A stretch of DNA of 21,774 nucleotides, taken from IMG/VR virus record IMGVR_UViG_3300042544_003899, positions 1 through 21,774 of that record. One strand, 5' to 3'. Of this stretch, positions 7,077 to 13,862 are shown in pieces. A program made the position numbers and the translations under genes. Each line of letters starts with the position of its first letter. The stretch's first letter is position 1. This stretch comes from a virus. Below the pieces are notes generated by a model, which saw only the letters and a list, made by a program, of their open reading frames with translations, was not told where the DNA came from and made no database searches.

Positions 7077-7301
7077 ATGTCAGAAAGATTAACACAAAAA
7101 GAATTTATTGGACTATCACAAGATGAAGTTTTATTACTTAATGGTCATAGTTCAGATGAAAATGTAACAGAGGCTTGGAGAGGTGGTTATATTTATTTAA
7201 AAGAAAAACTTTCAAACTTCTATAATACATTAGAACAACATGAATTTTTTGAACAAATTGAAAATATAATCGAAGCAGACTTAAATGAGTTTGAAGATTA
7301 G
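7077..7301 (+). CDS. Hypothetical acidic protein (cassette 2, 74 aa)
   Basis: I place the start at ATG 7077, after an AT-rich leader 34 bases into the cassette; the upstream TTG at 7029 falls inside the attC-like site and is unlikely. The protein, from MSERLTQKEFIGLSQDEVLLLNG to the end EADLNEFED, is helical and acidic and has no known motif. The cassette ends are perfect 10-base complements. Confidence 0.6.
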   Translation: MSERLTQKEFIGLSQDEVLLLNGHSSDENVTEAWRGGYIYLKEKLSNFYNTLEQHEFFEQIENIIEADLNEFED

Positions 7302-7334
7302 CAATAGTTAGTTCGGGTATAGTTATCCAATTGC

Positions 7335-7400
7335 GCCCAACATTTTGCAACTTGGCGAATCTTGGATATGTACTTTTTTCTCGCCAAATTGCTGTTATGC
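7335..7400 (+). other. attC-like site B
   Basis: The left box is GCCCAAC (7335-7341), spacer ATTTT, left arm GCAACTTGGCGA (7347-7358), a 22-base centre, right arm TCGCCAAATTGC (7381-7392), T, and right box GTTATGC (7394-7400). The arms pair over 12 bases with one mismatch. The arm sequence is of a type common between genes in Flavobacteriia. Confidence 0.7.
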
Positions 7401-7431
7401 GACGTATTTTTAACAATTAAAATTAATTAAA

Positions 7432-7785
7432 ATGATAAAAGCAAACGAATTAAGAATTGGGAATTTAGTAAAAAACGGGTTAGGAGAATTTATAATAATT
7501 AAAAATAACATAAACGAAAGAAATACAGGTGGTTATATTTTAAAAACATTAGAACCTGTTCCACTAACAGAAGAATGGTTAATTAAGTTTGGGTTTATAA
7601 ATGATGAAGAAATAGGATATAGGTGGTATATTGAATGGGAAGGTTGTGTTATTTTAGCTTATGACTTAGACGATAAAGGTATTAGAGTTTCTGACACATG
7701 GGAATTTGGAAAACGTGAATACGTTCATCAACTTCAAAACTTATACTTCGCTTTAACAGGGTGCGAACTTCAATATGTTGCATAA
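7432..7785 (+). CDS. Conserved KANELRIGN/YVHQLQNLYFALTG protein (cassette 3, 117 aa)
   Basis: This is a very common small protein of Bacteroidota phages and mobile regions, recognised by MIKANELRIGNLV at the start, PVPLTEEWLIKFGF in the middle (about residues 43-56) and YVHQLQNLYFALTGCEL at the end (about 98-114). The function is unknown. The gene starts 37 bases into its cassette. Its stop codon TAA (7783-7785) lies in the left box of site C. Confidence 0.8.
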   Translation: MIKANELRIGNLVKNGLGEFIIIKNNINERNTGGYILKTLEPVPLTEEWLIKFGFINDEEIGYRWYIEWEGCVILAYDLDDKGIRVSDTWEFGKREYVHQLQNLYFALTGCELQYVA

Positions 7786-7873
7786 TGTTTTCGGGCTTGG
7801 CGAAGTGCCGCTACTCGAAACTTAAATTTTAGCACTAACTGTCCTGCGGCATTTTGCCAAACCCGTGTTATGG
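7780..7873 (+). other. attC-like site C
   Basis: The left box is GCATAAT (7780-7786), spacer GTTTT, left arm CGGGCTTGGC (7792-7801), inner arm TGCCGC (7806-7811), a central loop of about 34 bases, inner arm GCGGCA (7846-7851), right arm GCCAAACCCG (7856-7865), T, and right box GTTATGG (7867-7873). The outer arms have a single C/A mismatch in the same position as in site B. Confidence 0.7.
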
Positions 7874-7920
7874 GATAGTTTTAAAAACCTTTTAGGGTGG
7901 GTATTTAAACAACAATTAAA

Positions 7921-8235
7921 ATGGATTGGAAAAAAGAAAATCCCAAAAGCCGTTACATAGACGATATAAAATGGGAAGAAGCAAAGAAAATAGCTTTTTT
8001 AGCAGCAGGTAAACCCGAAGATTTTGAACTGGAGGAATTAAAAGCTGAATGTAATGGCAATAATATACCACACGTAAAGCTATTTTACAGATATTATGAG
8101 CCTATACTTGGCAATGGTGAAACAAATTTCATAGGGATATTTCATAACTTAAATACCTACTTAGGTAGAGGATTCGGAAGTGTATATTGCCAAGTAGAAT
8201 TATTCAAGGCTTTTGATGAAATGAAATTTGATTAG
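7921..8235 (+). CDS. Hypothetical protein (cassette 4, 104 aa)
   Basis: Not recognised. MDWKKENPKSRYIDDIKWEEAKKIAFLAAG is a helix-rich start; the rest has the aromatic segment VKLFYRYYEPILG and a glycine-rich turn YLGRGFGSVY, suggesting a compact alpha/beta domain. The gene begins 53 bases into its cassette. Both cassette ends match over 8 bases (GTTATGGG and CCCATAAC). Confidence 0.6.
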   Translation: MDWKKENPKSRYIDDIKWEEAKKIAFLAAGKPEDFELEELKAECNGNNIPHVKLFYRYYEPILGNGETNFIGIFHNLNTYLGRGFGSVYCQVELFKAFDEMKFD

Positions 8236-8268
8236 TAGGGTGCGGTGGGAAAAGGTTTTTAAAATTTC

Positions 8269-8400
8269 CCATAACGTTTTGCAGATTTGCGAGGGTTGGG
8301 GCTTTTACCACAGAATTAAATTTGAAACACAAAATTATGGATTTACTAAAAATATTATTTGAAAAACGACACCCCAACTCTTGCAAATGTGCTGTTAGTG
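8269..8400 (+). other. attC-like site D, with a long centre that contains a gene start
   Basis: The left box is CCATAAC (8269-8275), spacer GTTTT, left arm from 8281 (GCAGATTTGCGAGGGTTGGGG) and right arm ending at 8392 (CCCCAACTCTTGCAAATGTGC). They pair over about 21 bases with three mismatches. A T and the right box GTTAGTG (8394-8400) follow. The roughly 70-base loop is longer than in the other sites and contains the ATG of the next gene. Confidence 0.65.
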
Positions 8401-8573
8401 GCTGGGTGTCTTATGATTGGGATAAACCCGAAACCCGACCAACTAAATACGGTAAATACTTTGTTCACCGTAAAGATGGTAAAACACATTGGGAAACTTG
8501 GAACGGTTCGGGTTGGGCGTATAATGGAAATGTAATCACGTTTTGGATGGAGGTCTTCCCACCTTGCCACTAA
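8337..8573 (+). CDS. DUF551-like protein (cassette 5, about 78 aa), start inside attC-like site D
   Basis: The C-terminal part, with KYGKYFVHRKDGKTHWETWNG and then ITFWMEVFPPCH, has the layout of a DUF551 domain (a tyrosine-valine strand, W-N-G-S-G-W, a tryptophan-methionine strand, a double proline end), related to but distinct from cassette 1. The ATG at 8337 lies in the loop of site D and reading continues across the recombination point at about 8394. A GTG at 8406 is another possible start and would keep the protein within its cassette. Either the cassette lost its 5' part, or a fusion start has been captured from the preceding site. Confidence 0.6.
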   Translation: MDLLKILFEKRHPNSCKCAVSGWVSYDWDKPETRPTKYGKYFVHRKDGKTHWETWNGSGWAYNGNVITFWMEVFPPCH

Positions 8574-8590
8574 CTAGTTACTATGCGAAA
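8566..8590 (+). other. Truncated attC-like site E at the right end of the array
   Basis: GCCACTAAC (8566-8574) is a perfect 9-base complement of the right box that opens cassette 5, so this is the left box of the cassette. The stem arms and a clear right box are missing: the next bases (TAGTTACTATGCG) look like a collapsed remnant. The array apparently ends here by deletion. Confidence 0.55.
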
Positions 8591-8625
8591 CATTTTGTCA
8601 AATCAATACTGAATATTAATGTGTT

Positions 8626-8868
8626 ATGATTGTACAGGAAGTAAAAAAGAAAGCAATTTTTGAATTTAAAGACTTACCTATAGTAATGTTTGAAGATAAG
8701 TCTATTTATCACACTAAAAGAAAAAAAATAATAAATAAAAAACTAAATTGTAGATCTATTGGTTATTGGATTGATAGAAGGTTTTTTACATTAAGAAAAT
8801 TGAATAGTATTGCTTTTAAATCAAAAAAAGAAATTTTAATTGCAGAAATAATAGATTGTCCATTTTAA
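8626..8868 (+). CDS. Small basic phage protein (80 aa)
   Basis: The segment around NKKLNCRSIGYWIDRRFFTLRKLN is a pattern I recognise from small hypothetical proteins of phages and mobile elements in this host group: a lysine-rich two-strand unit followed by GSIGY-type and a basic strand. It is highly basic and could bind nucleic acid. No catalytic residues are evident. It lies after the end of the cassette array with its own A-rich leader. Confidence 0.6.
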   Translation: MIVQEVKKKAIFEFKDLPIVMFEDKSIYHTKRKKIINKKLNCRSIGYWIDRRFFTLRKLNSIAFKSKKEILIAEIIDCPF

Positions 8869-8874
8869 AAAAAT

Positions 8875-9474
8875 ATGATGATAGAAAATATAAAAATTAC
8901 AGATTTTGCCAAGAGGCATTTTGATTCAAAATTTGGAGGTACAAAGATTTTAAATGTTACTCCTGAAGATTTTGAACATATGATAAATACTTTACATACA
9001 TCAGCTCATACAGAGCATTTGTTTGAGCGTGTTATTCCAGGTTATGCTGATTTTTGTAAACTATTAGTTGTGAAAAATTTTACAAATGCAAAAACTGGTA
9101 CTTTGCCTATTACGTTGGAAAATTATCAATATCTTAGAACTGGTTATTCTGCTAGAACAGAAAGTGAACTTCCTATTATGGAAAGATGGTTTGAATTGCC
9201 AATCCCAGCCCCAACTGCAAAATATCTAGTTCTTGTATTATATTCAAAAGAACAATTAGATAAAGAGAGAAAAGAGGGTGAAGAAGAATTTGATGGAGAT
9301 TTCGGGGTGGTGGCAATACTAGCTCAAATGTCTGCGGAAGAGGAAGTTATGAAACCTATAACTATGATGCGAAATGCATTGGGTATAGAAGAAGGAGGAT
9401 CTGGAGTTCCAATAGATAGAGATGCTTATAAAAAGTCAGTCGAATTTTGGTCTAAGAATGCTACGGTAAAATAA
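8875..9474 (+). CDS. DUF3228-family protein (199 aa)
   Basis: The family is recognised by a string of conserved blocks: ERVIPGYADFCKLLVVKNFTN (about residues 51-71), PITLENYQYLRTGYSARTESELPIMERWF (about 78-106), LVLVLYSKEQLDKE (about 118-131) and PITMMRNALGIEEGGSGVPIDRDAY (about 160-184). DUF3228 occurs in bacteria, plants and some phages; no reaction is established to my knowledge. The length fits a complete protein. The start is one of two adjacent ATG codons (8875 or 8878). It is the last gene before promoter copy 2. Confidence 0.85.
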   Translation: MMIENIKITDFAKRHFDSKFGGTKILNVTPEDFEHMINTLHTSAHTEHLFERVIPGYADFCKLLVVKNFTNAKTGTLPITLENYQYLRTGYSARTESELPIMERWFELPIPAPTAKYLVLVLYSKEQLDKERKEGEEEFDGDFGVVAILAQMSAEEEVMKPITMMRNALGIEEGGSGVPIDRDAYKKSVEFWSKNATVK

Positions 9475-9477
9475 AAT

Positions 9478-9505
9478 TGTAACTTTTTGTGTTTATATGC
9501 GTATA
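9478..9505 (+). promoter_or_regulatory. Phage promoter motif copy 2 (TGTAAC-N16-CGTATA)
   Basis: Both boxes match the consensus exactly with 16 bases between them. The gene start is 29 bases downstream of the second box (lipoprotein at 9534). As in copy 1, the second box is in an inverted repeat: GTTTATATGCGTA (9491-9503) with TACGATATAAAC (9507-9518), one extra base in the left arm. Confidence 0.7.
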
Positions 9506-9533
9506 GTACGATATAAACATAAAAACAAGTTAT

Positions 9534-9986
9534 ATGAAAAATTTAATTTTTATTACTGCAACTTCTCTATTTTTGTTCTCTTGCGGACAAAAGGAAGTTA
9601 AGAGTGTAAACGAGCCAGTTGCTGAAGTTTCTGAAGAAGTAAGTGTAGACCCTTCAATGTCAAACCCTGAATTGTTTTTGGGTAGTGGTGTAGGCCCTGC
9701 ATTTATGTCTTTTGTTAAGACACAAAACTTTGAGATAGCACTTCAGTTTACTTCTAAGGTGTCAATTGACAAACATGGTCGTGAGGTGATTTTAGATAAA
9801 TACAAAAGTCTAAAAACAAACTATACTTTGAAAAAAGTTTCCACTTCTAAAAATAGTGCTGAAACTATATTGAGGTATACGACTAATGAATTTGCCACAA
9901 GTAAGTTTAAAGACTTTGTGGTGGTTGTTGAAAATGATTCTTGCAAGATTTTATTGCCTGATAATTTAGAAGAGTTCTTAAAATAA
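9534..9986 (+). CDS. Predicted lipoprotein (150 aa)
   Basis: The N-terminus MKNLIFITATSLFLFSCGQK is a lipoprotein signal peptide with lipobox LFSC, so Cys17 should be lipidated after cleavage by signal peptidase II. The acidic linker after it (EVKSVNEPVAEVSEEVSVD) is typical of Bacteroidota lipoproteins. The mature domain is a small alpha/beta domain with LDKYKSLKTNYTLKKVST and a beta-rich end; I do not recognise it. It has its own promoter motif and is followed by a palindromic A8-TA-T8 hairpin, so it may be a single-gene unit. A phage lipoprotein could alter superinfection or the envelope, but that is inference. Confidence 0.75.
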   Translation: MKNLIFITATSLFLFSCGQKEVKSVNEPVAEVSEEVSVDPSMSNPELFLGSGVGPAFMSFVKTQNFEIALQFTSKVSIDKHGREVILDKYKSLKTNYTLKKVSTSKNSAETILRYTTNEFATSKFKDFVVVVENDSCKILLPDNLEEFLK

Positions 9987-10002
9987 AAAAAATATTTTTT
10001 TT
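9985..10002 (+). terminator. A8-TA-T8 palindrome (possible weak terminator)
   Basis: Eight A, TA, then eight T directly follow the lipoprotein stop codon and lie just before promoter copy 3. A pure A-U hairpin ending in U-run may stop transcription or melt the promoter region. Confidence 0.35.
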
Positions 10003-10006
10003 ATAT

Positions 10007-10034
10007 TGTAACTTTTTGTAGTTTTGTTCGTAAA
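10007..10034 (+). promoter_or_regulatory. Phage promoter motif copy 3 (TGTAAC-N16-CGTAAA)
   Basis: Spacing is 16 bases; the second box has one change (CGTAAA). The ATG of the coiled-coil gene is 17 bases downstream. It probably drives the 10051-13759 unit. Confidence 0.65.
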
Positions 10035-10050
10035 GTAAAAAAAAAGTCAA

Positions 10051-10782
10051 ATGAGTTGGAAAGATTTATTCATTGTAAACAATGAAGAAGAAACAAAAAA
10101 GGAAGCACTTGTTACCAATGGTGGTGAACCTGTAAAGTTTCCTAGTGGTGATCCTGTAAAGTTTCCAGGCACAAATGTGAATGTTACAATGGCTCCTTCG
10201 GGATTTGGAACACCACAAATGGGAGTCCCAAGTGCAGGAATACCAATAGAGAGCAATCCGATGTGTCAGCCACATATGGAAAAAATCATGCAGATGTATG
10301 AAGTTGGTTTTGATGGGCTGAATATGGAAGGATATGATTTCTTTGAGTTCTATAAAGCTATTTTATCCGCTGGAGCTGATGTTCCTGCAGTTTATCCTAT
10401 GGCTTTCACAATGGCACAGTCAATGGACAAGAAGATAACAAAAGATTTGCTGGTAACTCAATCAGATTTTTATGTTCAAGAAATTTCTAAAGTTCATACC
10501 AAATATGTAGAGGGTGGAAGTGGAAAGAAAAATGAACTCTTAAGTAGAAAAGAAAATGAGAGAGAACAATTGGGCACAGAAGTTCAAAATTTAAGAATGC
10601 AAATTGAAGCATTGACAAATCAAATGAATAACGCTCAAAACAATTTGACTCAAATAGATAATAAGTATGCCAATGACTTGATGGAAGTTGAATGCAAGTT
10701 GATGGCTAATGATGTTGCTAAGAATAATTTATTAGCTTCGATTGATAAAGTAAAACAAGGTTTAATTAATAATGTTAAGTAA
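10051..10782 (+). CDS. Coiled-coil protein of the ABC/envelope block (243 aa)
   Basis: The N-terminal 70 residues are low-complexity with proline and glycine, including an 8-residue tandem repeat (EPVKFPSG then DPVKFPG). Residues about 70-150 are a folded, methionine-rich helical region (QPHMEKIMQMYEVGF and MEGYDFFEFYKAILSAG). From about 160 to the end is a predicted coiled coil (GTEVQNLRMQIEALTNQMNNAQNNL). There is no signal peptide or membrane segment, so it is cytoplasmic and probably a partner of the membrane coiled-coil protein encoded 8 bases downstream. I do not know a family name. Its promoter makes it the first gene of the unit. Confidence 0.75.
   Translation: MSWKDLFIVNNEEETKKEALVTNGGEPVKFPSGDPVKFPGTNVNVTMAPSGFGTPQMGVPSAGIPIESNPMCQPHMEKIMQMYEVGFDGLNMEGYDFFEFYKAILSAGADVPAVYPMAFTMAQSMDKKITKDLLVTQSDFYVQEISKVHTKYVEGGSGKKNELLSRKENEREQLGTEVQNLRMQIEALTNQMNNAQNNLTQIDNKYANDLMEVECKLMANDVAKNNLLASIDKVKQGLINNVK
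10121..10168 (+). repeat. 24-base tandem repeat inside the coiled-coil gene
   Basis: Two in-frame copies of a 24-base unit, differing at 3 positions (GTGGTGAACCTGTAAAGTTT and GTGGTGATCCTGTAAAGTTT at their starts), encode EPVKFPSG/DPVKFPG. This is an expansion-prone linker in the protein. Confidence 0.7.
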
Positions 10783-10790
10783 AAAGTAAA

Positions 10791-11894
10791 ATGGAGACAC
10801 AGAGCACATACATGAATCTTCCTATTATGAAACACTTTAATGAAGGTGAAATTTCTAGTAAGGTTGATAAATTTAGAAAAGGAGAAAAAGGACTTTTTTG
10901 GTTCTTAAAGTTGGGAGCATTAATTGGGTTGGGTTATTTAACATGGGTGTATGTATTGCCACCATTGTTCTTAGCTATTGGTCAATTCTTAGCTGTTGCT
11001 GCAACAGGAATATTATTGGTCGGGTTGATTATAGCAATGCCAGTTATTTTGAAAGGTATTCGTGTTCTTACACGAAACTTGCATAAGGCAATAATTAAGC
11101 ATGATCCTTTTGCTGAATTGGAAAATCAAAAACAACTGATGGTTGCGAACCAACAAAAATTTAGACAGGCTAAAGGTAAAATTGCAAACCTTAGACAAGA
11201 TATGGAAGTTGAAGCTTCTCAATCAGAGAAGGATGCTAAAGAAATGCAAAACCGTATTGTATCATTACAAACTAAAGCTCAAAAATTAAAAGCTCAGTTG
11301 GATGAAATGGTTGCGAAAGGCGGTGCCGCAGCTAGAGGTTCTGATGAATATGTAAACGGTAATGCTGAACTTATGAAGTTGTTGTCTGAAGCACAACGTG
11401 TAGGACACCAAATGGAGCAATCTAAAGACTTCGTTACTAAATACGGAACAAGAGCCAATATTATGAAGAAATTCGGACAAAAATTGGTGATGGTTGAAAC
11501 AAGTATGGACATTAAAGTATTGGACTTCGATGCTACAATTGAAATCTTGAAGAAAGATTACGCATTTGCTCAGAAATCTAAAGAAGCAACTGAAAGCGCA
11601 AAATCAGCAATGTTGTTTACTAAGAGTTGGGAACTTGATTACGCATTGGATGTTGTAACAAGTACAATTGCTGAAGATATCGCAGTTACAGCTGGTAACT
11701 TGAATGATATCGACACATTGACAAGCAAATACTCATTGGATAGTGATGAGTTGTACGCTAACCTTGATGCGTTGGCAAATCAAATCAAAATTGGCGCTGA
11801 AGCTGTACCATCAGCTAAGGCATACAATAACCCTGAATACCAACTTACTAGTGATGACAAACTAAAAAGTGGTGGATTTGGGGATTTATTTTAA
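10791..11894 (+). CDS. PspA-like membrane coiled-coil protein (367 aa)
   Basis: After a short hydrophilic start there are two hydrophobic segments, about residues 34-56 and 58-88, that should form a hairpin in the inner membrane. Residues about 105-180 are a long charged coiled coil (LENQKQLMVANQQKFRQAKG, then EMQNRIVSLQTKAQKLKAQL), similar in style to PspA/IM30-type proteins. A second helical part follows (about 200-310), and the C-terminus is acidic and ends GGFGDLF, a possible short binding peptide. It lies between the coiled-coil gene and the SBP-OmpA gene in one unit, and I infer a cytoplasmic scaffold that links the ABC complex to partner proteins or supports the membrane. Not a known PspA by sequence alone. 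Confidence 0.75.
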   Translation: METQSTYMNLPIMKHFNEGEISSKVDKFRKGEKGLFWFLKLGALIGLGYLTWVYVLPPLFLAIGQFLAVAATGILLVGLIIAMPVILKGIRVLTRNLHKAIIKHDPFAELENQKQLMVANQQKFRQAKGKIANLRQDMEVEASQSEKDAKEMQNRIVSLQTKAQKLKAQLDEMVAKGGAAARGSDEYVNGNAELMKLLSEAQRVGHQMEQSKDFVTKYGTRANIMKKFGQKLVMVETSMDIKVLDFDATIEILKKDYAFAQKSKEATESAKSAMLFTKSWELDYALDVVTSTIAEDIAVTAGNLNDIDTLTSKYSLDSDELYANLDALANQIKIGAEAVPSAKAYNNPEYQLTSDDKLKSGGFGDLF

Positions 11895-11944
11895 TAACAA
11901 ATAAATAAGTGTAATTAGATTTAAATTAATTAAAAAAAAGAAAA

Positions 11945-13759
11945 ATGGGAAAAATTTTAAGAACAAAAAATTTAACAACAGGTTTTGAAGCTATTATTGT
12001 TGTTTTTGGACTGGCAATTATCTTGACTGGTGTATACTATTTAGCGCCTGGACTTCGAGTGGATGATTCTAAAAAGTTAAACGGAATGGAGTTGAGTGAT
12101 GATAATATCGACAACAACACAAAGAGTGCATTGATTGAGTTGCCTTCGACTGAATTGTCTAGCGTGGCTTCTGAAAGACCGCTTGTAAGAGTTGCTGGAT
12201 ATGCTTGGAATAGCCAATCTGGTATTATCGTTGCAAATGGAGGACCTAAGACTACAGAGGGTTCAATTATGGAAAAGAATGGTCTTAATGTTGAGATTAT
12301 TCGTCAGGATTGGGTTTCTGAGTTGAGAAATATGCAAATGAAGTTTATTGAGGAATTTGATCGTGGTGTTGAATATCCTAAGTCTAACAAAAGTGCATAT
12401 GCTGTAATGATTATGGGTGATGGTGCTCCGTTCTATATTTCAACTATGCAAGCTGCATTGGATGAGAAATTTGGTGAGGGTAAATATCATGTAGAAGTAC
12501 AAGGGTGTTTCGGTATGTCAAATGGAGAAGATAAATTGATTGGTCCTAAAGAGTGGAAAACAAATCCTCAAACAATGAAAGGTTCTCTTATTTCAGCAGT
12601 TCTTGGTGATGGTGACTGGGTTGTTGCATTAAATTACGCATCAGCTAATGGTTTGAAAGTAAATCCTGATGTAACTACTTATGATCCTGAGGCTGTAAAC
12701 TTCTATCCTTCTGAAGATGATGATTATATTAACTCTGCAAAAGAATTGATTAAATCTCAAAACAGTGGATTTGCAGTTGACTTGAAAGAAATTAAAGATG
12801 GTAAATTGACAGGTAAAACTATTAAGAAGAAAATTGATGGCTGTTCAACTTGGACTCCTGGTGATAAAATGGTTTTTGATGCTGTAGCTGGAGTTACTGA
12901 TATCGTATCTACTAGAGAGTTTAAAAACCAAATGCCTACAACGTTTATTGGTGTTAAAGAGTGGGCAAGCAAACACCCTAAGACAGTTTCTAATATCTTG
13001 AAGTCAGCATTAACCGCATCAAACCAAATGAAACAATATGATTCTTGGAGAGTTCGTGCTTCTGAAGCTGTATCTGAAACGTTTAATCTTGAAACTCCTA
13101 AATATTGGTATAATATGTTTAAGGGTGAAAAAATTACTAAGAATGGTATGACATATAATGTTGGAGGTTCTAAAGTTCTTAACTACGCAGACGTTATGCA
13201 ATATTATGGAATTACTGATGGAGTTGACAGATACAAAGCAGTTTATAATCAAGTATCTACTTATCTTACAGAGTTGAACCCATTTGGATTTAATGAGTCA
13301 GTAAAAGGTGTTGTTCCTTATAGCGAAGCAGTGAACTTGTATTACTTGAAAAATATTGAAGATATTGAAGTGGGTACTGCAGAACACTCGGACTATACGG
13401 AAACTAAAACTAAGGTAATGGCATCAGGAAACTGGTCAATTAACTTCTCAACTGGTAGTGCAACTATTGAGTCTGTTTCTTACAAGGATCTTGAGAAAAT
13501 CTATAACTTGTTAATTCAAGCGGAGGATGCTAAATTGAGAATTGTTGGTCACACAGATAACGTAGGTAATCCTGCAAGCAACAAGACTTTGTCTAGAAGT
13601 AGAGCAAATTCAGTTGTTGAATACCTTGAAAGTCGTGGAATCCCTTCATCTCGTATTCAAGAAATTGATGGTAAAGGTGATGCTCAGCCAGTGGCTTCAA
13701 ATGCAACAGCTGCAGGTAAGGCTAAAAACCGAAGAGTAGAAGTTACATTGCTACAATAA
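11945..13759 (+). CDS. ABC substrate-binding protein fused to OmpA peptidoglycan-binding domain (604 aa)
   Basis: The protein has an N-terminal membrane anchor (about residues 14-34, not a cleaved signal), a periplasmic ligand-binding domain and a C-terminal OmpA-like domain. The ligand-binding part is of the nitrate/taurine type and has the string MIMGDGAPF, then EDKLIGPKEWKTNPQTMKG, then VLGDGDWVVALNYASANGLK, then TYDPEAVNFYPSEDDDY, then STWTPGD and VSTREFKNQMPTTFIGV, as in bacterial proteins annotated as phosphate ABC transporter substrate-binding/OmpA. OmpA signature residues are at about 535-545 (VGHTDNVGN), 548-556 (TLSRSRANS) and the end NRRVEV. The anchor holds it in the inner membrane while OmpA binds peptidoglycan. 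The substrate is unknown. A strong terminator follows. Confidence 0.85.
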   Translation: MGKILRTKNLTTGFEAIIVVFGLAIILTGVYYLAPGLRVDDSKKLNGMELSDDNIDNNTKSALIELPSTELSSVASERPLVRVAGYAWNSQSGIIVANGGPKTTEGSIMEKNGLNVEIIRQDWVSELRNMQMKFIEEFDRGVEYPKSNKSAYAVMIMGDGAPFYISTMQAALDEKFGEGKYHVEVQGCFGMSNGEDKLIGPKEWKTNPQTMKGSLISAVLGDGDWVVALNYASANGLKVNPDVTTYDPEAVNFYPSEDDDYINSAKELIKSQNSGFAVDLKEIKDGKLTGKTIKKKIDGCSTWTPGDKMVFDAVAGVTDIVSTREFKNQMPTTFIGVKEWASKHPKTVSNILKSALTASNQMKQYDSWRVRASEAVSETFNLETPKYWYNMFKGEKITKNGMTYNVGGSKVLNYADVMQYYGITDGVDRYKAVYNQVSTYLTELNPFGFNESVKGVVPYSEAVNLYYLKNIEDIEVGTAEHSDYTETKTKVMASGNWSINFSTGSATIESVSYKDLEKIYNLLIQAEDAKLRIVGHTDNVGNPASNKTLSRSRANSVVEYLESRGIPSSRIQEIDGKGDAQPVASNATAAGKAKNRRVEVTLLQ

Positions 13760-13780
13760 CAAACATAAAACCATACGAAA

Positions 13781-13809
13781 GGAGAGTGAGTTTTTGCTCT
13801 CCTTTTTTT
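13781..13809 (+). terminator. Strong Rho-independent terminator
   Basis: GGAGAG (13781-13786) pairs with CTCTCC (13797-13802) around a 10-base loop, followed by seven T. It ends the unit that includes the SBP-OmpA gene, just before promoter copy 4. Confidence 0.85.
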
Positions 13810-13818
13810 GTGTAATAT

Positions 13819-13846
13819 TGTAACATTTTTTTATTACATTCGTATA
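13819..13846 (+). promoter_or_regulatory. Phage promoter motif copy 4 (TGTAAC-N16-CGTATA)
   Basis: Both boxes match the consensus exactly at a 16-base spacing. The ligase ATG is 17 bases downstream. It follows the strong terminator, so ligase starts a new unit. Confidence 0.7.
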
Positions 13847-13862
13847 AAAAAGAAAAACATTT

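Larger units (their letters stand above)
6759..8574 (+). mobile_element. Integron-like cassette array without integrase (five gene cassettes)
   Basis: Five small genes in one orientation are each followed by an inverted-repeat site of common layout: AAC, five bases ([G/A]TTT[T/C]), left stem arm, central loop, right stem arm, a single T, then GTT. In integrons an integrated cassette begins with the right box (GTTRRRY) of the previous site and ends with a left box (RYYYAAC) complementary to it. That holds here: cassette 2 GTTGGGCGCA at 7042 with TGCGCCCAAC ending at 7341; cassette 3 GTTATGC with GCATAAT (one mismatch); cassette 4 GTTATGGG with CCCATAAC; cassette 5 GTTAGTGGC with GCCACTAAC. Within each site the two boxes do not match each other, as expected after shuffling. 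The left edge of cassette 1 was not found, and no tyrosine recombinase is present in the window. Confidence 0.7.

Noticed and set aside
10047-11512. Minus-strand frames of 60-72 codons over the coiled-coil genes
   Set aside because: They are antisense to well-supported genes, have no leader of the A-rich type and no recognisable product.
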